The notes under the pieces: generated by a model
Databases searched by the model: none
The model's input: the letters and a program-made list of their open reading frames with translations, nothing else
What the model was told of the DNA's origin: nothing
Shown: in pieces, positions 1 to 8,871 of the stretch
Layout of the letters: each line of letters opens with the position of its first letter
Numbering within the stretch: the stretch's first letter is position 1
Source: BOG-234 sp035552355
Lineage (GTDB): Bacteria > Acidobacteriota > Terriglobia > Bryobacterales > Bryobacteraceae
DNA length: 64,000 bases
Assembly: GCA_035552355.1 (NCBI GenBank)
Contig: DASZLP010000289.1
Coordinates: 7,998 to 71,997, forward strand
Direction of reading: 5' to 3'
Position numbers and translations under genes: made by a program

Positions 1-1
1 G

Positions 2-1468
2 GAGGGAAAAAGCGATGGCTACAAGGATTTCCGGAGTGTGTTCCTGACACCATACTTGCAGGACGATTGGAAAGTGACGTCGAAGCTGACACTCAATCTC
101 GGCCTGCGGTACGACTGGGAAGGGAATCCAACAGAGGTGAACCATCCCATGACGACGCTCATCAATGCGCCGTTCGGAACCTATACGCCGGTGAGCCAGG
201 TGTTTGCGTCCAACCCATCCACCAAAAATTTCGATCCCCGCATCGGCATCGCTTACGATCCGTTCGCGGATCATAAGACTTCCATTCGCGCCGGCTTTGG
301 AATTTTTCACGACGTGATTCAGGGCCGTTTGTATGCGGGAAATTATTGGCTGAATCCGCCTTACTCCATCAACATTCAAATCCAGCCCACGTATCCGATT
401 CCATTCGCCACCGGCGGAATTATTCCGCCGCCTTCGGTCTCGGAGATGGAGGGAGTCGACTATCACTTCGGCACGACTCCATACGCGATGCAATACAACT
501 TCAACATCCAGCGCGAACTGGGCGGCGGCAACGTTTTGACAGTGGGGTATGTCGGATCGGCAGGCGTCCACCTCGTGGAATCGTACGATTCCAATGCCCC
601 GATTCCGCGGATCGCACCGGATGGACGTCAGATTTTCGGCACTTTTGCGCCTCCCACTGTTTCATCGGGTCCGGCCATCAATCCATTACCGCGCCAGAAC
701 CCGGCTTACAGCTATATTTCGCTGAAGGAGCCGTGGGGACACTCCAACTACAATTCCCTGCAGGCCAGTCTGCATCGCCGCCTGCTTCACAACCTGCAGG
801 CGCAAATTTCCTACACCTGGTCGAAATCGCTGGATGATGACTCCACCAGTTCCAGTCTGGAAGGCGCCGGTCAGGATATCGCGGACCCGTATAACGCGTC
901 GCTCGACCGCGGTCCCTCCGGGTTTAACCGGGGCCAAAGCTTTGTCGCCAGCGCCGTCTACCTGTTGCCGTTCCATAAGAACAAGCTCACCGACGGCTGG
1001 CAGATCAGCACGATTTTCAGCGTCCTCAGCGGCAATCCGTTCTCAGTAGTTACCGGTTACGATCAGACCGGAATCGACGACCTCTCGGTCCGGCGTCCTG
1101 ACCTGGTGGCGGGCTGCAGCCAGAATCCGACTCTCGGGAAGGTGAACGACTGGTTCAATGCGGCATGCTTTGCCGCGCCACCCAATGGAGAGCTCGGCAC
1201 CCTTGGGAGAAACACCCTGATTGGTCCGGGTTTCTGGGATCTCGATTTTGCCGTGATGAAGAACACAAGGATTACGGAGAAGCTGACCGCTCAATTCCGG
1301 GTAGAGGCCTTCAATATTTTCAACCATCCCGATTTCAACTCGCCCAATCCGAGCCTTTTCACCCTGGGGGCGACGGGCAGCGCCATTCCCAATCCACTTG
1401 CCGGTCAGATTACAAGTACCGTCAACGCGCCGCGGCAAATTCAATTTGCGCTGAAATTGCTCTTCTGA
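2..1468 (+). CDS. TonB-dependent receptor, Oar-like, C-terminal part (5' end outside window)
   Basis: The frame is open from the window edge, so this is the last 488 or so residues of a longer outer-membrane receptor. Beta-barrel signatures are plain: LTPYLQDDWKVTSKLTLNLG near the start, GYVGSAG and SYTWSKSLDDDS in the middle, and a C-terminal strand ending in FALKLLF with a terminal phenylalanine, as expected for Bam-inserted porins. The family (Oar-like, often with an N-terminal carboxypeptidase-regulatory fold not visible here) takes up large substrates, probably glycans, using ExbBD-TonB energy. The substrate cannot be told. A GTG at 38 is an internal codon, not the start. Confidence 0.93.
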   Translation, partial: EGKSDGYKDFRSVFLTPYLQDDWKVTSKLTLNLGLRYDWEGNPTEVNHPMTTLINAPFGTYTPVSQVFASNPSTKNFDPRIGIAYDPFADHKTSIRAGFGIFHDVIQGRLYAGNYWLNPPYSINIQIQPTYPIPFATGGIIPPPSVSEMEGVDYHFGTTPYAMQYNFNIQRELGGGNVLTVGYVGSAGVHLVESYDSNAPIPRIAPDGRQIFGTFAPPTVSSGPAINPLPRQNPAYSYISLKEPWGHSNYNSLQASLHRRLLHNLQAQISYTWSKSLDDDSTSSSLEGAGQDIADPYNASLDRGPSGFNRGQSFVASAVYLLPFHKNKLTDGWQISTIFSVLSGNPFSVVTGYDQTGIDDLSVRRPDLVAGCSQNPTLGKVNDWFNAACFAAPPNGELGTLGRNTLIGPGFWDLDFAVMKNTRITEKLTAQFRVEAFNIFNHPDFNSPNPSLFTLGATGSAIPNPLAGQITSTVNAPRQIQFALKLLF

Positions 1469-1490
1469 ACCGCGCGCGTGAGCAAGCCTG
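1464..1490 (+). repeat. Dispersed intergenic repeat, copy 1 (TGAACCGCGCGCGTGAGC type)
   Basis: The receptor stop codon lies inside a sequence that recurs just after the gene ending at 17558 and near 35180. The shared core is TGAACCGCGCGC followed by a GTGAGCAAGC-like tail. All three copies are on the plus strand and lie immediately downstream of a plus-strand gene or in a spacer. Function unknown. Confidence 0.6.
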
Positions 1491-1551
1491 AATGGTCCTT
1501 CGGGCCATGAGAGGTAATGAAAATCTTCTTCGTGGTTAGCACCAGAGCCAC

Positions 1552-2433
1552 TCAGTGGCCAGTTTGGATCCTGGATGCCGCGACCAATGACACGCCCGCG
1601 GCTGATGTCGTGACACGGACCGGCTCGAGGCCACCCTTCGTGTCACCGGATACGAGCGTCATCAGATATTGATTCCGCAGCCGTTCAGTCAGATCTTTCA
1701 AGTATGGATCAAACGACACCGGACTGCTGATGCCCTGCCAGTAAGCCTCGCCGCCCGTCTCGTCACCCAACTCCGAGAGATAATTCTGGCCCCAGTTGAC
1801 GCGCCAATAGCTGTGTCCCAAATGACCGGCGCCCGCATAGTAGATGGAGTGCACCAGGATTCCCGCGCGTTGAGCGTCTGCGATTGCCTTCTGCAAATAC
1901 GGATTCTCCGGATCGGGCGGCGACCAGGCATCGATACCGCTGGTAATCAGTAACACCTCGCGCCTTGCATCGGCAGCCGGCCATTTCTTCACCAGATCCG
2001 AAATTCCCATGTAAGGGCTGGCGGCAATCCCAGGTTGCCCGAGCGGAAGCCGAAGTGCCTTCGCGAGCTGCGCATGATCCGTCGTCAATGGCGCCACGAT
2101 GTTCGCCGATCCATTCCGCAGGTACGCAAGACCGATCCGCGTGGTCGCCGGTTGTCCATTTACGAAGGTTTTCAAACTGCCAAACTGAACTCCTAAGTCT
2201 GTATCTTCGCCGTCGTCGATCACAATGTAGAGTTCAAGTTTTGCCTGATCGCCGCGTAACGGAATCCATTCTTCTACTCGGACTGGCTTCTTATTCACCT
2301 CAACGGAAACGTCGTCCTTGACGACCTCGGGCGGCGCAGCCCCGTGCCGGCCCTCCGCCGTTACGATGAGATGCTGACCGAAAGCAGCCGCGGAAACTGC
2401 GAAAAACGCAACAGCCATGACGGGGTAGTTCAT
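1552..2433 (-). CDS. Secreted VWFA-related domain protein
   Basis: A 293-residue protein with an N-terminal signal peptide (MNYPVMAVAFFAVSAAAFGQ) followed by a von Willebrand factor A-like fold: LELYIVIDDGED (a degenerate MIDAS start), ARREVLLITSGIDAW, then a VHSIYYAG strand. Acidobacterial genomes carry many such VWFA-related exported proteins of unknown job. The chosen ATG gives a clean signal peptide with a GGA-type ribosome site; an ATG nine codons upstream would put a charged stretch before it. The next gene on either side is unrelated, so it is probably monocistronic. Confidence 0.8.
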   Translation of the reverse strand: MNYPVMAVAFFAVSAAAFGQHLIVTAEGRHGAAPPEVVKDDVSVEVNKKPVRVEEWIPLRGDQAKLELYIVIDDGEDTDLGVQFGSLKTFVNGQPATTRIGLAYLRNGSANIVAPLTTDHAQLAKALRLPLGQPGIAASPYMGISDLVKKWPAADARREVLLITSGIDAWSPPDPENPYLQKAIADAQRAGILVHSIYYAGAGHLGHSYWRVNWGQNYLSELGDETGGEAYWQGISSPVSFDPYLKDLTERLRNQYLMTLVSGDTKGGLEPVRVTTSAAGVSLVAASRIQTGH

Positions 2434-2760
2434 TGCATCGTCCTGCTTTATTCGATGCATGAGGCCGGAGACTAACCGCGATCATTTTTTTCGGATGTTC
2501 GTTTTCACACGTCATGACGCAACCGCGCATCTTTCAGATGACGTGACGAGCAGATGACGTGACGAGCAGTGGCCTTTCCCTTTGGCCCCCCGCTACATAT
2601 AAAGCCAGTCGTGTCGTGATCCGTAACAGCCTCTGGCAATAGTCGCTCCCTCGCGAGCCGGCACTCCTGAAGGGGATGACCGAGTCGCCGCCTGGTTAAG
2701 ACATTGAATTTACTGATCCGCGGATGCCAGTAAGCCGTTCTCCGGGACTTCTGCCACGGG
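2434..2760. other. Gene-free stretch with repeats
   Basis: About 330 bases without a credible gene. It holds a 16-bp tandem duplication and a long composite repeat that also occurs near 14.8 kb, both listed separately. The part next to the VWFA gene should contain its promoter, but I cannot pick out a convincing -35/-10 pair. Confidence 0.6.
2535..2569 (+). repeat. Tandem 16-bp duplication
   Basis: The unit CAGATGACGTGACGAG occurs twice without a gap and is followed by a third CAG. A related TCATGACGC lies about 20 bases upstream. It is either a recent slippage product or a paired binding site upstream of the VWFA gene; the sequence alone does not decide. Confidence 0.7.
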
Positions 2761-2766
2761 CTAACG
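2634..2766 (+). repeat. Composite dispersed repeat, copy 1
   Basis: This matches the spacer at 14764-14866: both begin TGGCAAT, carry a CGCTCC block, and share about 70 gap-free positions around TTGAATTTACTGA and CTTCTGCCA-GGGCT. This copy has about 29 extra bases in the middle. Part of that insert (2655-2682) matches 28017-28044 on the other strand with one mismatch in 28. The repeat runs into the last codons of the ModA-like gene. Confidence 0.7.
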
Positions 2767-3525
2767 GCCCGGTTGCATGTGCTGCGCCATGTAAGCGCCC
2801 GCGGCGCCCTGCGAAGAAAGATACTCGAGCAGCGCTTTTGCCGCGGCCGGATCTTTGGCGTGGGATGAAACGAATCCCACCAGCGTCGTCGGCGGGCAGA
2901 TGGATGCCGGAAGCGGACCCACGATGTCCAATCCCGGCTCCTGCATTTCGCTGACGAAAGTGAACCCGATTTCCACTTCGCCTTTCGCCGTCATCGCCAT
3001 CGCGGCGGCTCCGCCTTTCGCGCGTTTGAGTCTCGGCTCCATCTGCTGCGCGATGCCGAGCTTCTTCAGGGTTGCGTCCAGACTTACGCCCGCGGCGGCG
3101 CCACCCGTGGGGTCCGGGTAAGCGATAGATTTCGCCGCGAGGAGAGTCCGCTTCGCGGCATCCGGCGTCGAGATATCCGGCTTCGGCGCACCGTGCCGCA
3201 CCGCGAGTCCGACGGCGACGCTGGCCAGAGTCCTGGCGCTCGAAGCTACGACGTTCCCCGACGCGATCACTTCCGGATAAGGCGGCTGGACGATCGGCAC
3301 ATCGAACGGCTCTCCGCGCGCGACTTGCTGTTTGGTCCCGAGGCCCGACCCGAACGTTGCCTTGACCTTGATGCCGGTCTTCTTTTCAAACCCCGGAATC
3401 AGTTGTTCGATGGCCGCGCGGATACCGCCGGGCGCGACGAGACTGACTTCGCGTGTTTGCGTGGGAGCCGGAAGCGAGGCGCAAACAAACGCAAGGACGG
3501 TTGCCGACAGGCTGGAGGGTCGCAT
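2761..3525 (-). CDS. ModA-like periplasmic substrate-binding protein
   Basis: A 254-residue protein with a signal peptide (about 1-22) and a type II periplasmic binding fold like molybdate-binding ModA: LIPGFEKKTGIKVKATFGSG near 43-62, then GEPFDVPIV and AYPDPTGGAAAG. No molybdate permease (ModB/ModC) lies nearby, and the anion-binding serines of true ModA are not clearly in place, so the ligand is uncertain. The ATG shares one base with the TGA of the upstream hydrolase, so the two are co-translated at the end of a long minus-strand operon. Confidence 0.8.
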   Translation of the reverse strand: MRPSSLSATVLAFVCASLPAPTQTREVSLVAPGGIRAAIEQLIPGFEKKTGIKVKATFGSGLGTKQQVARGEPFDVPIVQPPYPEVIASGNVVASSARTLASVAVGLAVRHGAPKPDISTPDAAKRTLLAAKSIAYPDPTGGAAAGVSLDATLKKLGIAQQMEPRLKRAKGGAAAMAMTAKGEVEIGFTFVSEMQEPGLDIVGPLPASICPPTTLVGFVSSHAKDPAAAKALLEYLSSQGAAGAYMAQHMQPGR

Positions 3526-4058
3526 CAGGCGCGATTATATAGCTCACCGGTCGTCACCGTGCGCCCCCCGGCAGCTTCGAATCCGGCGATCACTTTCGCG
3601 CCTTCCGTGGCGGAGTAGTGCGCGATCGCGTCGGTGACGAGCGAAACCCTGCGTCCGATCCTGAGCAAGCCCATCGCGGCGCATTTCACGCAGAACTCGG
3701 TGAGGACTCCATAGACGTAGCAGTCGTCGATTCCGAGGCGGTCGAGCAGCGGCACGAAATCGGGATTGCTGAAAACGTCGAGCACGTCCTTCTCTATGAA
3801 GATCTGATTCTCGACGAGCGTGGCTGCCGGTTTCTGCTGGCCAACGGTGCCGACCACGCAATGCGGTCCCCAGACTTTGAACTCTTCGGAGTCTTCACCA
3901 TGCGCGCACATCGTCGAAATCAGCGTAATGCCGTTCGCGGCGGCATATCGGTTCAGCGCGCCGACGGCGGGGATGACCCTTCCGGCGTCAGGAGTATAGA
4001 GCGCACCGGCGGGGAACACGAAATCGATCTGCGTGTCGATATCGAAAAAAGCCTTCAT
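3525..4058 (-). CDS. pncA: Nicotinamidase-related cysteine hydrolase
   Basis: A 177-residue isochorismatase-fold hydrolase, expected to deamidate nicotinamide to nicotinate in NAD salvage. The catalytic triad is visible: D8 in DTQIDF, K90 in FIEKDV, C123 in LTEFCVKC. WGPHCVVGT supplies the family's conserved histidine. The usual metal-binding D-x-H appears as C51-A-H53, an odd replacement of the aspartate. It overlaps the upstream nicotinate phosphoribosyltransferase by four bases, which fits consecutive steps of one pathway. Its length is a little below the usual 190-210 residues. Confidence 0.82.
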   Translation of the reverse strand: MKAFFDIDTQIDFVFPAGALYTPDAGRVIPAVGALNRYAAANGITLISTMCAHGEDSEEFKVWGPHCVVGTVGQQKPAATLVENQIFIEKDVLDVFSNPDFVPLLDRLGIDDCYVYGVLTEFCVKCAAMGLLRIGRRVSLVTDAIAHYSATEGAKVIAGFEAAGGRTVTTGELYNRA

Positions 4059-5350
4059 GCGGGGACGTGCACCGCGCGGAGCTCTTCATCGAGCTTTTCG
4101 AGCGCGGCCGAATGTTCGGTGCGGCGCATCGCCGAAGGCCACGGTGTCAGGGCCGCCCGGGCGCGAAGCCGGATCTCCTCGGTCGCCGGCAAAGGCTCAA
4201 TCAGACGCCCCCCGATAATGACGGGCTTCAGCATGGCTTCGGCGCCGCTCGCGCATTCGTGCTGCAGGGCGATGACGTCGTGATCCGGAAAGCGGAAGAG
4301 CTGCTTGGCGCCGGGAAGAGTCTGCTTATCCGGACTGCTCTTGGCGGTATAGCGAACCTCACCGCCGCGGTTGATTTCGACGAGCTTGTAGATTGTCCCC
4401 ATCGACGGGGCATCGCCCGAAGTGGCGAGTTCGGTCCCAACTCCGAAAGCGTCAACAGGGGCGCCGCGGCGGACGAGGTCCGCGATCTTCGTTTCGTCGA
4501 GATCGCCGCTCGCCATGATCTTCGCGTCGCGCATGCCGGCCTGGTCGAGAATGCGCCGGACCTCGCGCGCGAGCGAAGGGAGGTCGCCGCTGTCGATCCG
4601 AACTCCCCAGAGCGGTTTGCCCAGACGTGCCGCGGTGCGCGCGCCTTCAATCGAGTCGTAAGTGTCAATGAGCTGGACGGTTTTTTCCCCAAGCAGATGC
4701 TGAAGCTGGCGGAAGGCCTCAGCCTCACTCTCGAAAGTCATCACCCATGAGTGGGCAGCAGTGCCGAGCACCGGGACGCCGTACTCATATCCGGCCAGCG
4801 TGTTGCTGGTGCCGGCGCATCCGCCGATGTAAGCGGCGCGCGCGGCAAGGACGCCGGCTTCGGGCGTATGAGCGCGGCGCGTGCCGAACTCAACGATGTC
4901 GCGTCCGCCCGACGCATTCACAATACGCGCCGCTTTGCTCGCGATCAGCGTTTCGAATGTGATCGCGGAGAGCAGATATGTTTCGGGGACCTGACCCTCG
5001 ATCAGCGGCGCGCGAATATTGAGCACCGGCTGTCCGCCGTAGAGAACAGTGCCTTCGGGCGCCGCGAAGAGGTCGCCGGTGAAACGGAAAGCTGCCAGGT
5101 AATCCCAGAATGCCGCGGGCGTGTTACGGAAATTCTCAAGACTCTGGAGATATGCGATCTCGTGCGGCTCGAAACGCAGATTCAGAAGGTAATCGACGGC
5201 CCGATGCAGCCCGGCGAGAACAACGAAATCGCGGTTGCGCGGCAGGCGGCGTATGGTGAACTCGAAAGTGCCGATATCGAGATGACGGCCCGCCGCGAAA
5301 TAGCCGGCCGCCATGGTGAGTTCGTATAAATCGGTAAGAAGACCGTTCAA
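4055..5350 (-). CDS. pncB: Nicotinate phosphoribosyltransferase
   Basis: A 431-residue enzyme joining nicotinate and PRPP to give nicotinate mononucleotide. Family marks are the start LLTDLYELTMAAGY, FGTRRAHTPEAG in the middle, AGTSNTLAGYEYGVPVLGT, and the phosphate loop DSGDLPSLAREVRR. Length and start fit the short bacterial PncB2-like form. It sits four bases after the DUF4340 gene and overlaps the nicotinamidase, so NAD salvage is translationally tied to a gliding-type ABC exporter operon, an unexpected association. Confidence 0.93.
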   Translation of the reverse strand: MNGLLTDLYELTMAAGYFAAGRHLDIGTFEFTIRRLPRNRDFVVLAGLHRAVDYLLNLRFEPHEIAYLQSLENFRNTPAAFWDYLAAFRFTGDLFAAPEGTVLYGGQPVLNIRAPLIEGQVPETYLLSAITFETLIASKAARIVNASGGRDIVEFGTRRAHTPEAGVLAARAAYIGGCAGTSNTLAGYEYGVPVLGTAAHSWVMTFESEAEAFRQLQHLLGEKTVQLIDTYDSIEGARTAARLGKPLWGVRIDSGDLPSLAREVRRILDQAGMRDAKIMASGDLDETKIADLVRRGAPVDAFGVGTELATSGDAPSMGTIYKLVEINRGGEVRYTAKSSPDKQTLPGAKQLFRFPDHDVIALQHECASGAEAMLKPVIIGGRLIEPLPATEEIRLRARAALTPWPSAMRRTEHSAALEKLDEELRAVHVPA

Positions 5351-5354
5351 GCGA

Positions 5355-6686
5355 TCACTTCTTTTTCGCGGGCGCGGCCGGCGCGGCCTGCTTGATCCCC
5401 GAAACGACTTTCTGCAGATCGTCGATGTTCTTTCCGTCGATCACGTAAACCGTGGCCGGCTCGCCGTCGCGCTGCGCATTGTAAGAATCGCCGTCTTTAT
5501 TGATTGTCACCTTTTCGTCGCGGTGATTGTCGCCCGCGGTGATGCCGATCGTGAGGACTGGCGCGCCAGCCATCCTCTCCGAAAACTTCGTGGCGCTCAG
5601 ATCGCGCAGCTTGTCGATGACGGCCTGGATGGTGCCGGCATCGTAAGTATTGGAACCCGCGGTCCACTTGTCCCCGGACTTCTGATATGCCGTGCCGTTG
5701 ATTTCAAGCTTCGAGGGATCGTTGAAGCCGAAGTCGAAAAGCTTCTTGTTGCGGTAATCGTCGAGGGACTTGCCGAGGCTGTCGCCGATGTCTCCCGCAA
5801 CCTTGTAGAAGCCGGGGACGACGCTCGACTTCGCGTAATAACCGCCGTCCTTATCCTTGCTCTTGTGGATCTCGAGCGTTTGAGCACCTGTGTTGTCTGT
5901 GGTCGTCACAACGCCGGCCCTCTCACCGGACGCATATTGCGCCGCGGAGTCCTTCGGATCGCTTTTGGCGCCTGTCAGGTCCATCTTCGCGTCCTTGAGC
6001 TTGCGGATGATGTCATCGACCTGCGAGCCATCCGCGCGCAAAGGCTTCGGTTTGACGATCTGCCAGTCGCCCTGAGCATTCTTGCCGAACTCAACGGAAG
6101 CGCCTTTACCCGCCACGGCGACGGTGGTGAGCTTGTCCTGATTGAACGTGAGAAGGCGCTTGTCGCGAAGGTCGTTGACGGATTTGTCGAGGCTGGTCTT
6201 GAGATAAGTCGGAAGCGTGTAGACCTTCGGGTCGCCTTCGAGCTTCGCGTAGGTGCCGGTGCCGGCCGGCGTGTCGCTGCCGAGCAGAAGTTTCGTCGTC
6301 TTGCCTCCTTTCACCGTCACGTCGACTTCGTCGGTAGGAGTGTCGAGACCGAAGTCCTTGAGGTTGGAGGGGTGCTCGTCGATCACGCGGTCGGCGTTGA
6401 GCGTCGCAAGGCTGCCGGTGAGCATGTTGACGGCATCCGCATCGGCGGCCATGGTGGAGGGCTTCGAGATGGTCCACGTGTTGGCGAGCTTGACCACTTC
6501 CACCGGGTCGGAGCCGGCCTTCGCCAGACGGATACCCTCGATCTGATTGGAATCGACGGAAATCAGTTTGGGAGCCGGGGGCGTTTTGGACGCGGTATTA
6601 GTGCTGGGGTGCTTGTTCGACCACCATAAGAGACCGCCCAGTACGACGAGCAGGCCAAGGGCGGTGAAGAGTCCACCGGGTTTCAT
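5355..6686 (-). CDS. DUF4340 domain protein, membrane-anchored
   Basis: A 443-residue protein with one N-terminal membrane helix (about 5-24, ending GGLLWWSNKHP) and a large extracytoplasmic part made of repeated DUF4340-type segments: WTISKPSTMAADADAVNMLT, LKDFGLDTPTDEVDV, VNDLRDKRLLTFN and a second round (WQIVKPKPLRADGSQVDDI). This family regularly follows GldG-like genes in ABC exporter operons, as here. The start MKPGG was chosen over an ATG 18 codons upstream because that extension is encoded by a dispersed repeat and a GGAG site precedes the later start. Confidence 0.85.
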   Translation of the reverse strand: MKPGGLFTALGLLVVLGGLLWWSNKHPSTNTASKTPPAPKLISVDSNQIEGIRLAKAGSDPVEVVKLANTWTISKPSTMAADADAVNMLTGSLATLNADRVIDEHPSNLKDFGLDTPTDEVDVTVKGGKTTKLLLGSDTPAGTGTYAKLEGDPKVYTLPTYLKTSLDKSVNDLRDKRLLTFNQDKLTTVAVAGKGASVEFGKNAQGDWQIVKPKPLRADGSQVDDIIRKLKDAKMDLTGAKSDPKDSAAQYASGERAGVVTTTDNTGAQTLEIHKSKDKDGGYYAKSSVVPGFYKVAGDIGDSLGKSLDDYRNKKLFDFGFNDPSKLEINGTAYQKSGDKWTAGSNTYDAGTIQAVIDKLRDLSATKFSERMAGAPVLTIGITAGDNHRDEKVTINKDGDSYNAQRDGEPATVYVIDGKNIDDLQKVVSGIKQAAPAAPAKKK

Positions 6687-6715
6687 GCGGGCGATGTCTC
6701 CTTGAGAATGAACAA

Positions 6716-6744
6716 GCGCCGGCACGAATGCCCGCGCCACGGGG
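6716..6744 (-). repeat. Dispersed GTGGCGCGG repeat inside an operon spacer
   Basis: Read on the minus strand this is CCGTGGCGCGGGCATTCGTG followed by CCGGCG. Close relatives lie at 17615-17640 and 27987-28012. Here it fills most of the 61-base spacer between the GldG-like and DUF4340 genes, the only real gap in that operon. Confidence 0.65.
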
Positions 6745-6747
6745 CGA

Positions 6748-8103
6748 CTAGCGGCGTTTCCACCAGACCGAAACTCCCGAGAGGATCACGACCAGCGGGA
6801 ACAGGATCACGCTCGTCACGAACATGTACTGGATCGCGCGCCCGGTCACATGCAGACGGCGGTCTTCCGGTTCCTTCGGACGGATCGAGATCAGGTCCGT
6901 ATCGGAGGTCAGCCAGTTCATCATGTTGAGCGCCAGATCGCGGTTGCCGATCGGCGCGGACATAATGTTGTTGGCCATCCAGTTCGAACTGCCGACGACG
7001 ACAATGCGGCCCGCGTTACTGCCGGTGCCGATGGTCGCCGCCGCTCCGAGCACAAACGGGCCCTTCTTCGCGGTGGCCAGAGTGGCCTCTGTAATGGGCG
7101 GCTTCGGGTTCACCAGCGAATAGCTGTCCGCCGTGGTGGAAAAGAGCTTCTCGGCGGGCGACTTCACATCGAGACTGCGGGCCAGCGGAAATGCCGTCGC
7201 AGTATCCTGCATCACGTTGACGATCGGATGATGCTCGTACGATCCGACAACCGGCGACGACTGGCCGAACAAACGGCTGGCCGAGCTGAGGTCGAGGATG
7301 AGATCGCCATTCGGCTCGATGCCCCACTGCGATACCAGTTTGGCGAGTTCGGGGGTCTTACCCATCTCCTGATTCGGCACGTTGATGACCGGGTCGAAAT
7401 TGAAGATTGCGCTGCCGCCGCCGGTGATGTAAGTCTTCAGAGCGTCGAGCGCCGGCTGCAGGTAATCGTTCTTCGGCCCGCCGACCACGACGATGGCGCA
7501 GGTCTTCGGAACTTCGGGTTTTTCGATCAGCGAAATGGTTTGCGTTTTGTAATTGTTTTTTTCGATCTGGTCTTTGATGCTCGAATAGCCTTCGCGGTCC
7601 GTGTCGGTGATCTGGTGCTCGCCCGAGCCATTCACGAAGCAGACGGTTTTGGCGCCGCTCTTCGACGCGCGCACCAGAGCTCCGGTCAGCTCTTCTTCCG
7701 TCAGTCCCTTGGCTGTTTCCTTCTTCTCGCCGTTGTCGATCACGATGTCGCCGTAATTATGCATGCCCTCCATGCGGGCGATGTCGGGCTTCTTGTCGGG
7801 GTCGACGTAGTCGACCTTGATGTGCGATGAAAGATTCCTGTAACGATCGAGCATGTCGCGCGCGCGATCGTAGGAGTCGCTCTTGTCGAAGTAGTAAACG
7901 GTAACGTCTTTCTTCAGATTGCCGGTGACTTTTTTGGTCTCGTCGGAAAGGGTGAACTGTTTGCTGGAGGTAACGTCGACGGTCTTGTTGTGGTGGTCGG
8001 CCAGGTAATTCGCCACCACGATTACGGCCAGGGTGATGACGACATAGAGCGCGACGAAAGCGCCGTAGCGGGTCTGGCGGGCTTTGAGAAATTCGCTGGC
8101 CAT
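6748..8103 (-). CDS. GldG-like ABC transporter auxiliary protein
   Basis: A 451-residue membrane protein with an N-terminal helix (about 17-36), an extracytoplasmic GldG/DUF4350-type domain, and a C-terminal helix (about 424-445) before WWKRR. Typical segments are SSKQFTLSDETKKV, the ELTGALVRASK stretch, CFVNGSGEHQ and VVVGGPKNDY. In Bacteroidota the GldAFG exporter supports gliding; in other phyla its role is open. The start ATG shares one base with the permease stop (TAATG) and has a GGAGG site five bases upstream, so an ATG four codons earlier is rejected. Confidence 0.87.
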   Translation of the reverse strand: MASEFLKARQTRYGAFVALYVVITLAVIVVANYLADHHNKTVDVTSSKQFTLSDETKKVTGNLKKDVTVYYFDKSDSYDRARDMLDRYRNLSSHIKVDYVDPDKKPDIARMEGMHNYGDIVIDNGEKKETAKGLTEEELTGALVRASKSGAKTVCFVNGSGEHQITDTDREGYSSIKDQIEKNNYKTQTISLIEKPEVPKTCAIVVVGGPKNDYLQPALDALKTYITGGGSAIFNFDPVINVPNQEMGKTPELAKLVSQWGIEPNGDLILDLSSASRLFGQSSPVVGSYEHHPIVNVMQDTATAFPLARSLDVKSPAEKLFSTTADSYSLVNPKPPITEATLATAKKGPFVLGAAATIGTGSNAGRIVVVGSSNWMANNIMSAPIGNRDLALNMMNWLTSDTDLISIRPKEPEDRRLHVTGRAIQYMFVTSVILFPLVVILSGVSVWWKRR

Positions 8104-8870
8104 TATGCCCTCCACCTCAGGGAATCAAGCGACCGTGACGTCAGGAAGAGTCCCAGGAATATCGCGGACGCGTAGAAAACCAGATCCTTCGTATCGATGA
8201 TGCCCTTCGAAAACGGCTCGAAGTGAGTCAGGATCGAACAGTAGGCGATGGCCTGCGCCCAGGGCGCTTCGTTATAGTTGCTGATCCAGTTCAGAACCCA
8301 GAGCAGCAGGCAGACGGCGAAAGTGGTGCCGCCCGCGATGATCTGGTTGCGCGTGGTTGTCGAAATAAACGTTCCAATCGCGAGAACCGTGCCGCCCTGC
8401 AGCAGCAGCCCGAGGTAGCCGGTGAGTATCGGCCGCCAGTCGGGCGCGCCCCATGCGAACAGCAGCAGGACGTTCAATGCCGAAACAGCGAGCACGCAGA
8501 GATACATGGCCATCGCCCCGAGCCACTTGCCGAGAATAATCTCCCAATCGCTCACGGGCGAAGTCAGCAGCAGCTCGATCGTGCCCGACCGCTTTTCCTC
8601 CGCGAAAAGCCGCATCGAGATGAGCGGGATCAGAAAGAGCGCGATCACGCTGGCGTTGCCGAGCAGAGGCGCGATTACGTAATCGTTGACGCTCATCGGC
8701 TGGTTGCCGCCGCCGAGCTGCGCGCGCAATCCCGCATTGATGAAGAAGTAAGTGGCGCTGAAAAACATGTAGCCGAACAGCAGGCCGAACAGAGCCATCA
8801 GAAGGTAGGCGATGGGAGAAGTGAAGTAGGACTTCAGCTCCTTGCCGCAGATGGTAAAGACGTTTCTCAT
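8103..8870 (-). CDS. ABC-2 type permease, GldF-like
   Basis: A 255-residue membrane protein with about six hydrophobic segments and the ABC-2 coupling region RLFAEEKRSGTIELLLTSPV, which contacts the ATPase. The N-terminus KELKSYFTSPIAYLLMALFG is typical of GldF/NosY permeases. It starts two bases after the stop of the ATPase gene and runs into the GldG-like gene with a one-base overlap, so the three form one transporter. Longer in-frame starts upstream fall inside the ATPase gene and lack membrane character. Confidence 0.9.
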   Translation of the reverse strand: MRNVFTICGKELKSYFTSPIAYLLMALFGLLFGYMFFSATYFFINAGLRAQLGGGNQPMSVNDYVIAPLLGNASVIALFLIPLISMRLFAEEKRSGTIELLLTSPVSDWEIILGKWLGAMAMYLCVLAVSALNVLLLFAWGAPDWRPILTGYLGLLLQGGTVLAIGTFISTTTRNQIIAGGTTFAVCLLLWVLNWISNYNEAPWAQAIAYCSILTHFEPFSKGIIDTKDLVFYASAIFLGLFLTSRSLDSLRWRA

Positions 8871-8871
8871 T

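Noticed and set aside
2761..3525. Molybdate uptake operon
   Set aside because: Only a ModA-like protein is present; no ModB/ModC and no molybdenum enzyme nearby.
5351..5354. NAD-related riboswitch before pncB
   Set aside because: Only four bases separate pncB from the upstream gene, and no leader exists.
5313..6629. 438-codon open frame on the plus strand
   Set aside because: Shadow of the DUF4340 gene; translation has no family features.
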